Shown here: positions 51,435 through 64,000 of the stretch, piece after piece
Position numbering within the stretch: position 1 is the first letter of the stretch
Layout of the letters: the number at the start of each line of letters is the position of its first letter
Source of the DNA: Cacajao melanocephalus
Taxonomy: Eukaryota > Chordata > Mammalia > Primates > Pitheciidae
Reading direction: 5' to 3'
NCBI GenBank assembly: GCA_963573385.1
Contig: CAUYLG010071490.1
Coordinates: 1 to 64,000, forward strand
DNA length: 64,000 bases
Position numbers and translations under genes: made by a program
Notes under the pieces: model-generated
Databases searched by the model: none
What the model was told of the DNA's origin: nothing
Seen by the model: the letters and a program-made list of their open reading frames with translations, nothing else

Positions 51435-51876
51435 TACATTTTATGTTCTGTAAATTTTACCATTAAAATGAATGGGAAAGATCTCTTTGGCATGATATGG
51501 CATTTTTCCAGGAAATAGCACTTAAGTGGAGAAAAAATCAAAGTGCAAAAAAATATGCAGTATGCCATCTTTTGTGTAAAAAAAAAAAAAATTAAGAGAT
51601 ATCATCAAAAAAAGAAACAGGAAGGATAAGACAGAAAACATTTAAGTTGGTTATGTATCCAAACTGAGGAAAAATGGCATGGAAGGGATACAAAACCAAT
51701 GTATGCCTTTGTGTAAAATTTGGACTTTTGAAAGCATATTATTCTATATATTACAAAAATAAAAATCAGAATGGAAAGCAGCATAGGCAAACAAGCAAAT
51801 AAACTTAATTTTGGCTCAAATGAATATCTTAGCTAGATCATACAGAAAATAAGATCAGAAGTAAAAGTAGGATGGA

Positions 51877-52203
51877 GGTTGGGCACGATGGCTCACGCCT
51901 GTAAACCCAGCACCTTGGAAGGCAGAGGTGGGCAGATCGCCTGATGTCAGGAGTTGGAGACTAGTCTGGGCAACATGGCGAGACCCTGTCTCTAGTAAAG
52001 ATACAAAAATTAGCCTGTCTCTAGTAAATATACAAAAATTAGCCAGTCGTGGTGGCACACACCTGTAGTCCCAGCTACTCAGGAGGCTGAGGCAGGAGAA
52101 CCGCTTGACCCCAGGAGGCAGAAGTTGCAGTGAGCCGAGATCACGCCACTTCACTCTAGCCCGGGCCAAATAGCAAAACTCTGTTTCAAAAAAAAAAAAA
52201 AAA
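51877..52203 (+). repeat. Alu with 29-bp internal tandem duplication
   Basis: cctgtctctagtaaa and following acaaaaattag repeated at 51985 and 52014. Confidence 0.95.
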
Positions 52204-52561
52204 TACTGGGGTGGAGAAAGAGTGGAGGGCTAATCCAAGCAATTTAAATTTTAATTATTTACTCTCATTCTTGGGTAAAATTGGGGGTAAAGAATTATAG
52301 ACAAATGTTCCACTCACTTTCAGTTTGTTTATTGTAGTGAAATGGAAAAAGCAATTCTGAAATTATTTTAGATGTATTAGAGGACTGGGCAAATGAGTAA
52401 ATGTACTAATGTTGAGAGTCCGGGTTCCCACATAATAAGGAACATAAAAATAAAAAATGGGATACAAAGAAAGAACCCTGCAGACATGATAAAGATGTAC
52501 ATACTGATATAAACTCATGATTTCTAAAATATGTATATGCATGTTTCAATGAACACACGTG

Positions 52562-52872
52562 CAGTCAGCCCTCTGTATCCATGGATTCTGCATCCAAATC
52601 CAAATCAACAATACTCAAAAAATAAATTTTAAAAAATACAACAATAAAATACAAATTAAAAAATACAGGTTAACGACAATCTACACAGTATTTACACTGT
52701 GTTAGGTGTCTTATAAGTAATCTAGAAATTATTTAAAGCATATAAGAAATTGAACATGAGTTCTATGCAAATACAATTCCTACTTTACAGTTTAAAGAAC
52801 TTGGGCATCCACAGATTTTGGTGCACACAAGGGTCCTAGATCCCATCACCCTCAGGTAGGAAGGGATGACTG
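52562..52872 (-). mobile_element. Tigger/MER2-related DNA transposon
   Basis: It starts CAGTCAGCCCTCTGTATCC and ends GGGATGACTG, typical inverted ends of this group. It contains ataagtaatctagaaatt, the reverse of the conserved MER2 interior. The middle is A/T-rich and decayed. Confidence 0.7.
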
Positions 52873-53554
52873 TATGAGTATGTGTATAAGCATGCATATT
52901 ATTTCCTAGCTCTAGCCACTAAAAAGGCCAAGATGAGAAGACAGCCCAGAAGTAGTGAGGACACCTAGTACTCAGAGATCTTGGTCTCTCAAACTTTTAT
53001 TCCCCACAAGGACACAGTGGCACACTTACAGGAGCTTCACCAGCCAAACTTCTAGGATAAGTTGAGCATCAAAACAATTAAGTAGGGTAAGTGAACTGTA
53101 AACCATTTAAAAAATAGGAATTCATCAATCTATAATCAATAGATGGGGCTACTGATTATGGAATATGGCCAAGAGTTGACTGGTAATGTGAAAGGAACGC
53201 TGGAAAGAAAACAATGACCATTTTGCAATCATCATAAGAAAAAACTGGATTAGACAAAAGTCAATGAATGCTAAATCTAGAGGAAACTATGAAAAGAATC
53301 AGAATATCTGCATCGTTTCCCCACAGGCTGCTTATTGCTTGGCAAAAGAGGTATGGAAAAAAATATATACAGTGGAGAAATCTGGCAACACCTTGACCAA
53401 GGGATCAAAATTTGCATCACAATAAAAGACAGATGGAAGTCATATGACTCCATCTCTGAGTATCCCATTACCTATGCAGTATTCCTGCCAATATGTAACA
53501 TCTTAATCTAATCACAAGGAAATTTCAAGCATAAAATGAACATCTCCATTAAAG

Positions 53555-54082
53555 AGAGTAAGGGAGTTAAAGAAGGGTGTATTCTTCAAAAATGTCAATG
53601 TCATAAGAGATAAAGGCTGTGAAAATATCCCAGGAAAAAAGAGACTGAAGAGAAATAATAACTGAATGCAGAACCTGACCCCAGACTGGAGTCTATACAG
53701 GAAGCATGGAAAATGCTAGAAGAGAATTTCTTAGGTCAACTGACAAAACTGGAATATGGGCAATAGATTTCATCGATGTCCATTTATGAAGTTATTAACT
53801 GTACACTGGTTATATAAGAGAATGACCCCATTTGTAGGAATGACAACAGAAGTATTAGGGGAAAGAAGCATAACATAGGTAACTCATCCTCAAATTGTTA
53901 AAAAAAAAAAAAAAAAATTGGTGTATGTGTTTATGTTTGTGTGTGCAGAAAAAGAGGAAAGAAGGCACAAATGCAAATAATAAAGCAAGTGGGTGAATCT
54001 GGATAAAGGATATCCAGATGTTCTTTATATTTTTGTAACTTCTGTAAATGTATATTTCCAAATAAAAGGTATTTTTTAAAAA
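53555..54082 (+). repeat. Ancient LINE 3' end (L1ME-like), second copy
   Basis: It shares gtcaatgtcataagagataa, acctgaccccagactgga and ggtcaactgacaaaactgg with the copy at 23505-24005, and ends tttccaaataaaagg. An Alu is inserted at the A-rich end. Confidence 0.6.
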
Positions 54083-54084
54083 AC

Positions 54085-54377
54085 TGGGCAAGCGCAGTGG
54101 TTCACACCTGTAATCCCAGCACTTTGGGAGACCAAGGCAGATGAATCACTAAGGTCAGGAGTCCAAAATCAGCCTGGCCAACATGGTGAAACCCGTCTCT
54201 ACTAAAAACACAAAATTAACCAGGTGTGGTGGCGGGTGCCTGTAATCCCAGTTACTCTGGAGGCTGAGGCAGAAGAATCAGTTGAACCTGGAAGTAGAGG
54301 TTGCAGTGAAACAAGATCTCACCACTGCACTCCAACCTGGGCAACAGAGTGAGACTCAGTCTCCAAAAATAAATAAA
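54085..54377 (+). repeat. Alu
   Basis: Full-length. Confidence 0.95.
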
Positions 54378-54954
54378 CTGTGGAGATAGTTGTCTGCTAT
54401 GTTCAGAAGAAGGAGTACATATCACAATTAACTGAGAAATTTTATAGAGAAATTGCAAGACCTGCAACCAGTGGCTTGGATAGATTCTCAGATAAAGTAC
54501 CATTTGAAATGTCGGAGAAGGGAGTTTGCACTTTTTTCTCTGTAAGCCAAGGAAAGGCAACACAAAACTTAGAGCACAACAGAAGCTTCGCTAAAGGTAT
54601 ACATTTAGGAAAATCTGCTAGCAAAAGTTTGAGTGGACAAGGAAGCAGTAAAGACACAAGAACAAACACAATCATGAAATTATGGAGTCTTGGCCTCGGA
54701 AGCTAAAATCAGGAACAGAAAGTGGATCAAACGCAGGAGACATGAAAACAGAAAGCCAGATAAAGTGTGCTTGCCAAATGTAGCAGAGTGGGGTGGGATT
54801 CAAAGACAACTCCGATTTCAAGCCTAGCTAACCAAGAGAATGATGATATTATTAAAAGAAATTTAAGCAAAGCATGATTGCTTTCTCGGCAACCAGACAG
54901 CTTTTTCTATTCTCATTTTTCCTATTCTGATGTACTATTAAAAGTTAAGAAAAG
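54378..54954. other. Unassigned sequence with a 108-codon open frame
   Basis: The plus-strand frame 54380-54706 begins MEIVVCYVQKKEYISQ and has no family resemblance that I recognise. It lacks a promoter, splice context or homolog known to me, and starts at an Alu edge, so it is more likely a chance frame or a fossil of an unnamed repeat. Confidence 0.4.
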
Positions 54955-55577
<623 letters not shown>

Positions 55578-55714
55578 AGAGAGAAAGAAAAAAGAAAGAA
55601 ACAAAGAAAAGGATTAGATGAAATGTTATTCGCCAGCACAAGCAACCTGGGGAAATTCATCTTCACAAGGTGAAATAGTAAATATAACTTTGAGCTAATT
55701 CAGATGTTTGACTA

Positions 55715-56035
<321 letters not shown>

Positions 56036-56303
56036 AATTAACACATGAGGGAGAATTTCTCTTCCCCCAAAATTATGTTTGTATATGTATACACATATAT
56101 ATGAATACCATTACCCTTTGTACGACACATCTGAACTGCAATTGTTCTGTTATATGCAGATTTTCTCTACTTCTGCCATGCCTAAGACAGTAGGACCATC
56201 ATCTCCTCTTCTTCCTTCTCAAGCCTGCTCAACTTCACAGGAATGATGATCCATTCTTTATCATGATCCATTTAATGAATAATATATAATTTTCTCCTAT
56301 GAC

Positions 56304-56608
56304 TTTTTTTTTTTTTTTTTTTTTTTTTGAGATGAAGTCTCCCTCTGTCCCCCAAGCTGGAATGCAGTGGCACAATCTGAGCTCACTGCACCCTCCACCT
56401 CCTGAGTTCAGGCCAATTCTCCTGCCTAAGCTTTCTGAGTAGCTGGGATTACAGGCACATGCCAACACGCCTGGCTATTTTTGTAGTTTTAGTAGAGACA
56501 GAATTTCATGTCTGCCAGGCTGGTCTCCAACTCCTGACCTCAGGTGGTCCACCCGCCTCAGCCTCCCAAGGTGCTGGGATTACAGGCACGAGCCACCACA
56601 CCTGGCCA
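56304..56608 (-). repeat. Alu
   Basis: Full-length, 25-base T-run. Confidence 0.95.
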
Positions 56609-56629
56609 TGACTTTCATTTTTAATTTTT

Positions 56630-56940
56630 TATTAATTTATTTTCTAGAGACAAGGTTTCATTCTGTGCCGAGGCTTAAGCGTAATGGTGCGATCATAGCT
56701 CACTGCAGCTTCAAACTCCTAGGCTCAACCACTCTCCTACCTCAGCCTCTCAAGTAGCTAGGACTACAAGCGCACACCACCTTGCTGGCTAATTTTTTTA
56801 TTTTTTGTAATACTGGGGATGTTGCTACGTTGTTTAGGCTGGTCTCCAACTCCTGGCCTCAAGTCATCCTCCTGCCTCCAACTCCCGAAGTGCTGGGATC
56901 ATAGGTAGGAGGGTATGAGTGAGCCACCATGTCCAGCCTC
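56630..56940 (-). repeat. Alu, old (J-type)
   Basis: Diverged. Confidence 0.9.
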
Positions 56941-56954
56941 CTTATAATTTTCTA

Positions 56955-57235
56955 TTTCTTTTTTGGAGACAGGGTTTCACTCTGCTGCCCAGGCTACAGT
57001 GCAGTAGCACAATCACATCTCAGGTACAGCCTCAACTTCCTGAGCACAAGTAATCCTCCCACTTCAGTCTCTCTAAGTAGCTGGGACTAAGGCACAGGCC
57101 ACTATGTCTGGTTACTTTTTGCACTTTTTATAGAAACAGGGTTTCACTCTGTTGCCCAGACTGTTCTCAAACTTCTGGACACAAGTGATCTACTCACCTC
57201 AGCCTCCCAAAGTGCTAGGATTATATGCACTTGGC
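56955..57235 (-). repeat. Alu, old (J-type)
   Basis: Diverged; abuts Tigger-like element. Confidence 0.9.
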
Positions 57236-57237
57236 CG

Positions 57238-57472
57238 TAATTTTCTTAATAACATTTTCTTTTCTCTAGCTTGCTTTATTTTAAGAATACAGGACATAAT
57301 GTATGTAACATACAAAATACGTGTTAATCAGTTGTTTACATTATCAGTAAGGCTTCTAGTCAAAAGTAGGCTACTAGTAAAGTTTGGGGAAAATTGAAAA
57401 GTTATGCACATTTTTTTACTACACAAGGGGTCAGTGTCCCCAATCCTCAGTTGTACAAGGGCCAACTGTATA
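57238..57472 (-). mobile_element. Tigger3-like DNA transposon fragment
   Basis: The stretch from ttttcttaataacattttc to aagggccaactgta matches the end of a Tigger-type element from memory. An old Alu abuts its left side. It lies about 180 bp upstream (genomic left) of the non-coding NCOA3 exon. Confidence 0.65.
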
Positions 57473-57651
57473 TATACATACATATTCACTCAAGTACTCT
57501 AAGCTCATTCATTTAACTAATAATCATTAAAAAGAAAAACATGAAGCATACAGAGTTTTTATGAAATCATATATTAAGGGAGAGGGTAGTATCTTCAGAA
57601 GGTTGAAGACAAAAAATTACAAAGGATCAAATCAAAATAAAGCTGAATTAC

Positions 57652-57730
57652 CTGGCTAACCAGTCAAAAGATGCTCAAGCAGTTTATTTTTATTCGTCTC
57701 TGAGTCCACTGTCCAGCAAGTATTTTGATC
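57652..57730 (-). other. NCOA3: NCOA3 non-coding 5' UTR exon
   Basis: A 79-bp segment is bounded by an excellent acceptor (a long pyrimidine tract ending TGTCCTCAG, bases 57731-57755 on the minus strand) and a good donor (CAG then GTAATT, 57646-57651). It contains no ATG. Its 3' end, GACTGGTTAGCCAG, is as I remember the human NCOA3 mRNA leader just before the exon that carries the start codon. No coding frame is intended here. The next exon in the mRNA is at 22130-22231, 35 kb away. Placement rests on splice signals and memory of the leader. Confidence 0.8.
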
Positions 57731-57823
57731 CTGAGGACAAAAAAAGAGAGGAGAGTTTGAATTTTTTTATTGTATTTTTTTTATTTAAGCATTATGATTA
57801 GCCACACACAAATTAAGGCTTCT

Positions 57824-58120
57824 GGCCAGGTGCAGTGGCTCACACCTGTAATCCCAGCACTTTGGGAGGCTGAGGCAGGCGATCACTTGAGGTCAGGAGT
57901 TAAAGACTGGCCTGGCCAACATGGCAAAACCCTGACTCTATTAAAAATACAGAAATTAGTTGGACAACACGGCATGTGCCTGTAATCCCAGCTACTTAGG
58001 AGGCTGAGGCAGGAGAATCACTTGAACCCGGGAGGCAGAGGTTGCAATAAGCCAAGACCATGACACTGCACTCCAGCCTGGGTGACAGAGCAAGACTCTG
58101 CCTCAAAAAAAATAAAAAAA
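57824..58120 (+). repeat. Alu
   Basis: About 95 bp beyond the non-coding NCOA3 exon, in its upstream intron. Confidence 0.95.
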
Positions 58121-58272
58121 TTAAAAAAACCACATTAAGTCTTCCCATTTTTCCCTTCCCTAGACATATAAAACAAACAAAAACTATCAAGTACAACACC
58201 TTTTGTTAGGAATTAGAGCAGATGTCTTATTGTACCATTTATCACTACTTCTATTTAAAAAGTCAGGCACAG

Positions 58273-58394
58273 GGCCAGGCACAGTGGCTCATGCCTGTAA
58301 TCCCAGAACTTTGGGAGGCTCAGGTGGGAAGACCACTTGAGGCCAGGAGTTCAAGACCATCCTGAGCAAAATAGCAAGACATCATCTCCACAAA
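58273..58394 (+). repeat. Alu left monomer
   Basis: FLAM-like, ends in an AAAT repeat. Confidence 0.85.
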
Positions 58395-58397
58395 AAG

Positions 58398-58428
<31 letters not shown>

Positions 58429-58436
58429 AATAAAAG
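58395..58436. repeat. AAAT microsatellite
   Basis: About eight repeats of taaa following a left-monomer Alu. Confidence 0.85.
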
Positions 58437-58440
58437 TCAG

Positions 58441-59042
<602 letters not shown>

Positions 59043-60126
59043 AAAGTCAGGCATAGTATATACAACATATACTCTATCACAGTTTGTAAACATGAATAAT
59101 ACAAAGTGGAGGTGGTGGAAACCAGCTCCAAATCTTGAAAAGTGATCAAAACAGACAGATACTCTGAACTTGTAGGGGTACTGATTTGTCCAAAATGGGT
59201 GCTCAACAGAGAATAAAGACAACATTAATACCCTGGCAGAAGCAAATGCCTAAATGCCCTAGTCCAAAAATTATCCAATGGAGGGAAGGGTGGATAAAGC
59301 AAGGAGGCAAGGGCCAGAGGAAAGACTCAGATGTTTCCTTGCCTTCTACAAAAGGATGCATTTTGATCACCAAAACAAAATATTAATTGGGAAATGAGAT
59401 CGTTCTTCAAAATAATCTGTGATAAAATACATGAACATATAAAGAGCAGGCTTTTGCACTTGAAGACATGGTGCACAGGTTCTGCTGTGATAAATAAGTG
59501 AGCCAATAAGCACATTCACCTTACCTTATGAATTTCCAAATTTAACAATAAAGCCACAATCTGATTGCCACTAATTCCAATGGTATCGAATCAAGATAAC
59601 AACCATAACTATGCCCTAAAGTTAACAGCTTTCATGCTGGAACTGGTAGGTCTGTTGGTATGGGGGAAAGGAAAAATGATATATTCACAAGTTACAAGTA
59701 ACATATTACAGCCATGGCCATTCCATAGAGTGTACAGTCAGCAGACAGCGTACGGGGAGAGCCAACCACAATCTAGCTGCATGATGGAAAGGTCTGTTGC
59801 ACTTCTGAAACCAAAATTAGAGGGGAGAAAATCAGGAAATGGGGAATGAGAGGCATATTATATGTGGCTCACAAACAAAAAAGAAAACTCTAGATAGTGC
59901 CAGGTGACTCTCCCTCACTCAAAATGCTTGGAAGCATAAGTATCTCTGATTTTTTTTTCCCGGATTTTTTTTAATATTTGCATATGCATACTGAGATATC
60001 TAGGGGAAGAAACCCAAGTCTAAACACAAAATTCATTTTATGTTGCATATACACCTTATACACACAGACGGAAGGTAATTTTATAATTTTTAATAATTTT
60101 GTGCATGAAACAAAGTTGTAGCATTT
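59043..60126. other. Unique intron 1 sequence
   Basis: 1.1 kb without a recognised repeat or gene; (A/T)-rich. Confidence 0.6.
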
Positions 60127-60425
60127 TTTTCTTTTTATTTTTGAGACAGAATCTCACTCTGTGCCCAGGCTGGCTGGAGCATGGTGGCATGGTCATGGCT
60201 CACCTCAGCCTCAACTTCCCAGGCAGCTCAAACCATACTCCCACATCAACCACCCAAGGAGCTGGGACTACAGGCACATGCCATCATGCCTAGCTAATTT
60301 TTATATTTTTTGTAGCAACAGGGTTTCACCATGTTCCCCAGGCTGGCCCTGAACTCCTGAGCTCAAGTGATCTGTCTGCCTCCGCCTCCCAAAGTGTTGA
60401 GATTAGAGGTGTGAGCCACCATATC
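60127..60425 (-). repeat. Alu, old
   Basis: J-like. Confidence 0.9.
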
Positions 60426-60666
60426 CCACTGAATGTGACATTTTTTAACTGGAATTTTTATGCTATCCAATTTAATTATTGTAAGATGAAGGGAGAAAAG
60501 GCAGGCAGAACTTCTGTAAACAACTTCTAAGATCTTCTGCCCCTGTTTTAAATCAGGTTTCACTTCTAAAATGGTTCTCTTATTTGTGTTTATTTATCAG
60601 GAAAAAGGAAGGAGGGTCATGGGGTAGTGGTTAGCATCTAAAGAACAAAAGAGGTGGGATCAGGAA

Positions 60667-61069
<403 letters not shown>

Positions 61070-61124
61070 TGAGAGGGCCTAGATTAATACTCAAATATTA
61101 TAGTGCTGGTTTTTGTACTTGTCA

Positions 61125-61555
61125 AAGGAATGTTGTCCCCACCAATCTGCACCCTTAGACCCACATGTTAACTGCTGGACCCCAAGGTGAAAGATCATAC
61201 AAAGTCAGCATGCCTAGATGAACCAAGAATGCAACCATGGTAGAATCTAAATGATCACACTAAGGAACACCGGATGAATAACCACAGACACCACATGGCA
61301 AGATAGAGGATCCAACCAAATCAAGCCATGAGGCATCACCTCATGGCAGAATCCATTCAGATCACACCTCATTATTCTCCAAATAAAAAACCTGCATCCC
61401 CACTCCATCTCAGAGAAACAGAGTTGAGCCCCACTCCTATCTCCTTGCTCAGCAGCCTTGTAATAAGCTTTTCTTCCTACAAAAATGTGGTGCTCAGTGT
61501 TTGGCTTTCCATTGCATGCGCAAGGAAATAGACCCAATTCAGTTCAGTAACACAA
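61125..61555 (+). repeat. ERV1-type solo LTR (candidate)
   Basis: Features include ctccaaataaaaaacctgc, agcagccttgtaataagc, cttttcttcctacaaaaatg and gctcagtgtttggctttcc, the polyadenylation-region pattern of class I LTRs. It starts near tgttgtcccc and ends near cagtaaca. Family not assigned. Confidence 0.5.
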
Positions 61556-61897
61556 AGACAAGCCAGGCACAAAATTCTCCCCTCCGAAGAAGTGTATAAT
61601 TAAGCCAGAGAGATTCCAAAATAGTCACAGAACTTGCCTACCATGAACCTGGAAAGGAGTACTACTATATACCAGGAGCCAGTTTAGGTATATTAGTAAA
61701 AGTGCTGGTGAGTTAAACTTGTCTGGAACCGAGATTCTGCAAAGGCAACAATCCTAGCAGATTTCTTAGGATAATATTTTTTTTTCTTTATCAAAAACAG
61801 TATTATCCCTTTTCACAATTTAGAGTTTAGTCAATCACACATACAAAACCAAATTATACTGACATGAAACTAAATGTGACAAGTTCCAGAAACACTA

Positions 61898-62325
<428 letters not shown>

Positions 62326-63006
62326 GTATTTTTTTTTTTTTTAAACCTTCATCACCAGAGACCTAAGAGGAGGTGGGGGAAAATGACACATCAAATTAAG
62401 CCTCGTTAATAGCAAGTCTTGAGAAGATGCACCTCAAGGCCAGAATAGAATAAAATTGCACGAGAGAAGTTGATACACAGGAAAATCCAAACTATATAAC
62501 ACATAATGCTGATGTTTAGAAACACCAACAGGGCAAAAAGCAGCCACTGAATATTATGAACATGTTTTGCTTTTGCTGTTCAACATGGAAAGGGACAAGG
62601 ACTCCACAATTAATCATATTAAACCCATTGTTCTTTCCAAGCTCCCACTGGCATTGCTCCCAGGAACTCCTTCCTCACTTCCCTAAAATCACAGAAAAGG
62701 GGAACCACTGTCATTGGGAAAAGCCAGCTGTTGCCCAGTAATCTTCAAAGCACTATAGAGTAGATTGGTTCACCAAATGAATTTCAGGTTACTTAAAGGC
62801 TGCATAATATTAGTGTTAAATTTAACATCAAAACCCAACACTTTTGCAGTTGGGATTATTTATCAAGTGGTAAATACCTTTGGTCAAAACTCTAACCATA
62901 GATTTCACTTGCAACAATCAACTGCAGTTAATCTGTAGCTATAATGAAAGGGAAAGACCAAATGCAAGTTAAAAATCATATGAACATTTAAAGTTATATA
63001 AAATGG
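62326..63006. other. Unique intron 1 sequence
   Basis: About 0.7 kb, nothing recognised. Confidence 0.6.
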
Positions 63007-63318
63007 GGCCAGGTGGAGTGGCTCATGCCTGTAATCCCAGCACTTTGGGAGGCCAAGGTGGGCAAATCACCTGAGGTCAGGAGTTTGAGATCAGCCTAGC
63101 CAACATGGCCAAATCCCATCTCTACTAAAAATACAAAAATTAGCTGGGCATGGTGGCAAGCGCCTGTAGTTCCAGCTACTTGGGAGCCTGAGGCAGGAGA
63201 ATCACTGAATCCAGGAGGCAGAGGTTGCAGTTAGCTGAGGTTGCAGTGAGCCGAGATCACACGACTGTGCTCCAGCCTGGGCAACAGAGCGAGACTCTGT
63301 CTTAAAATAATAATAATA
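63007..63318 (+). repeat. Alu
   Basis: Target duplication aaagttatataaaat on both sides; internal duplication of gaggttgcag. Confidence 0.95.
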
Positions 63319-63792
63319 AAGTTATATAAAATTGTGCCATTTTTTTGAGCTATGTAAACTTAACTCAGTTTAAGAATTTTTTCCTATTTATTAGTCTATT
63401 ATTATATATTCAATTAAGTAAAAATGTATTTGCATCCTAGGAGAACATTGGTAAGACATTTATTACAATCTTTTTTAAATACTATAATCTTCTTGACAAG
63501 GGAGTGGGGACAAGGAATTATTTCAAATTATAGCATACGCATGTCTAGTAAAATAAGGACAGGTATTACCACATATCTTGTGATATATACTTGAAAGAAT
63601 CAAGTTGACTTATAATTTATTCTACATAATTATTTAATAAAGTAAACATTTAATTCTATACAGAATCAGACTGAAAATTCTTAATAATGCAGTGAAAACA
63701 GAAGCCTTGGCTTCTGAAAACCTAGATTTTGTAAAGTCCTGCTTCTTGAAATGATCTTGTGTGAGACTTTAATTCTATTTCAATTAAATGCT

Positions 63793-63998
63793 TGCCATGT
63801 ATCTATTAGATGTCAGGCACTGCACTGGCACTTGGAAATAAGCAAATCATAGTCATGGCCATCAATTAATTAGGAAAAGGGAAGCAGGTATAAACAGACA
63901 CTAAAGTTCCTAAAATGAAAGCTATGTTCATTCAGTAAGCATCTCCTATGCATCAATGTGCCACACTGTGCTAGACACCAGGGATAAAAGGAAGAACC
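63793..63998 (+). repeat. L2 fragments
   Basis: Two copies of the L2 3' motif are seen: attagatgtcaggcactgca (63807) and atgtgccacactgtgctaga with caccagggataaa (63957-63985). Confidence 0.65.
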
Positions 63999-64000
63999 AA

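Larger units (their letters stand above)
50047..51480 (+). repeat. Second L1M 3' end, split by three Alus
   Basis: L1 sequence runs 50047-50325 (aaaacaagctctctcatatg, gaaatttatcccaagg), resumes at 50640-50911 (gttaatgtttaacaggt-like, gcacaacaatatgaatgtac, ctatacacttaaaaatgg) and ends at 51435-51480 (acattttatgttctgtaaat). The three interruptions are plus-strand Alus, so the order of insertion can be read directly. Confidence 0.7.

Overview
The window is primate nuclear DNA. It carries about 60 Alu elements (roughly 26% of the bases), LINE-1, MIR, L2, LTR and DNA-transposon fossils, and one large split gene read on the minus strand. That gene is NCOA3 (SRC-3/AIB1/ACTR/p/CIP), a p160 nuclear-receptor coactivator. 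Fifteen consecutive coding exons plus one upstream non-coding exon can be placed with splice sites whose reading phases all agree. They encode residues 1 to about 1088 of about 1,420. The last exons (end of the activation region, the long glutamine tract and the stop codon) lie beyond the left edge; the first exon and promoter lie beyond the right edge.

Layout, right to left in transcription order. 57.7-64 kb: intron 1, all repeats and unique DNA. 57,652-57,730: non-coding 5' UTR exon. 22.2-57.7 kb: a 35 kb intron full of Alus, L1M pieces, several LTRs and Tigger-type elements. 22,130-22,231: exon with the start codon. 15.9-20.3 kb: bHLH and PAS exons. 11.2-12.0 kb: PAS-B exons. 7.6-10.2 kb: Ser/Thr-rich region and the 872-bp exon with all three LXXLL receptor boxes. 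2.3-4.9 kb: exons leading into the CBP/p300-binding activation domain.

Two processed pseudogenes sit in introns: a nearly full-length EXOSC5 retrocopy (minus strand, 5.69-6.70 kb; one premature stop, lost terminal stop, 6-bp deletion) and an older RPS3A retrocopy (plus strand, 13.04-13.96 kb) containing an inverted duplication.

Compared with human NCOA3 as I remember it, the deduced protein differs at about 35 positions in 1,088, lacks one proline codon in the PAS region and has a longer short-Q tract. AluY-type elements are almost absent. This suggests a non-human anthropoid, plausibly a New World monkey, but that is inference from memory and not an alignment.

I found no undescribed multi-gene system. 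The points worth a second look are structural: a GC-AG intron in the PAS region, a start-overlapping upstream ATG, a hAT transposon 15 bp past the bHLH exon's splice donor, an inverted duplication in the RPS3A pseudogene, two distant Alus sharing a 32-bp non-Alu leader, and a strong CTCF-like core motif.
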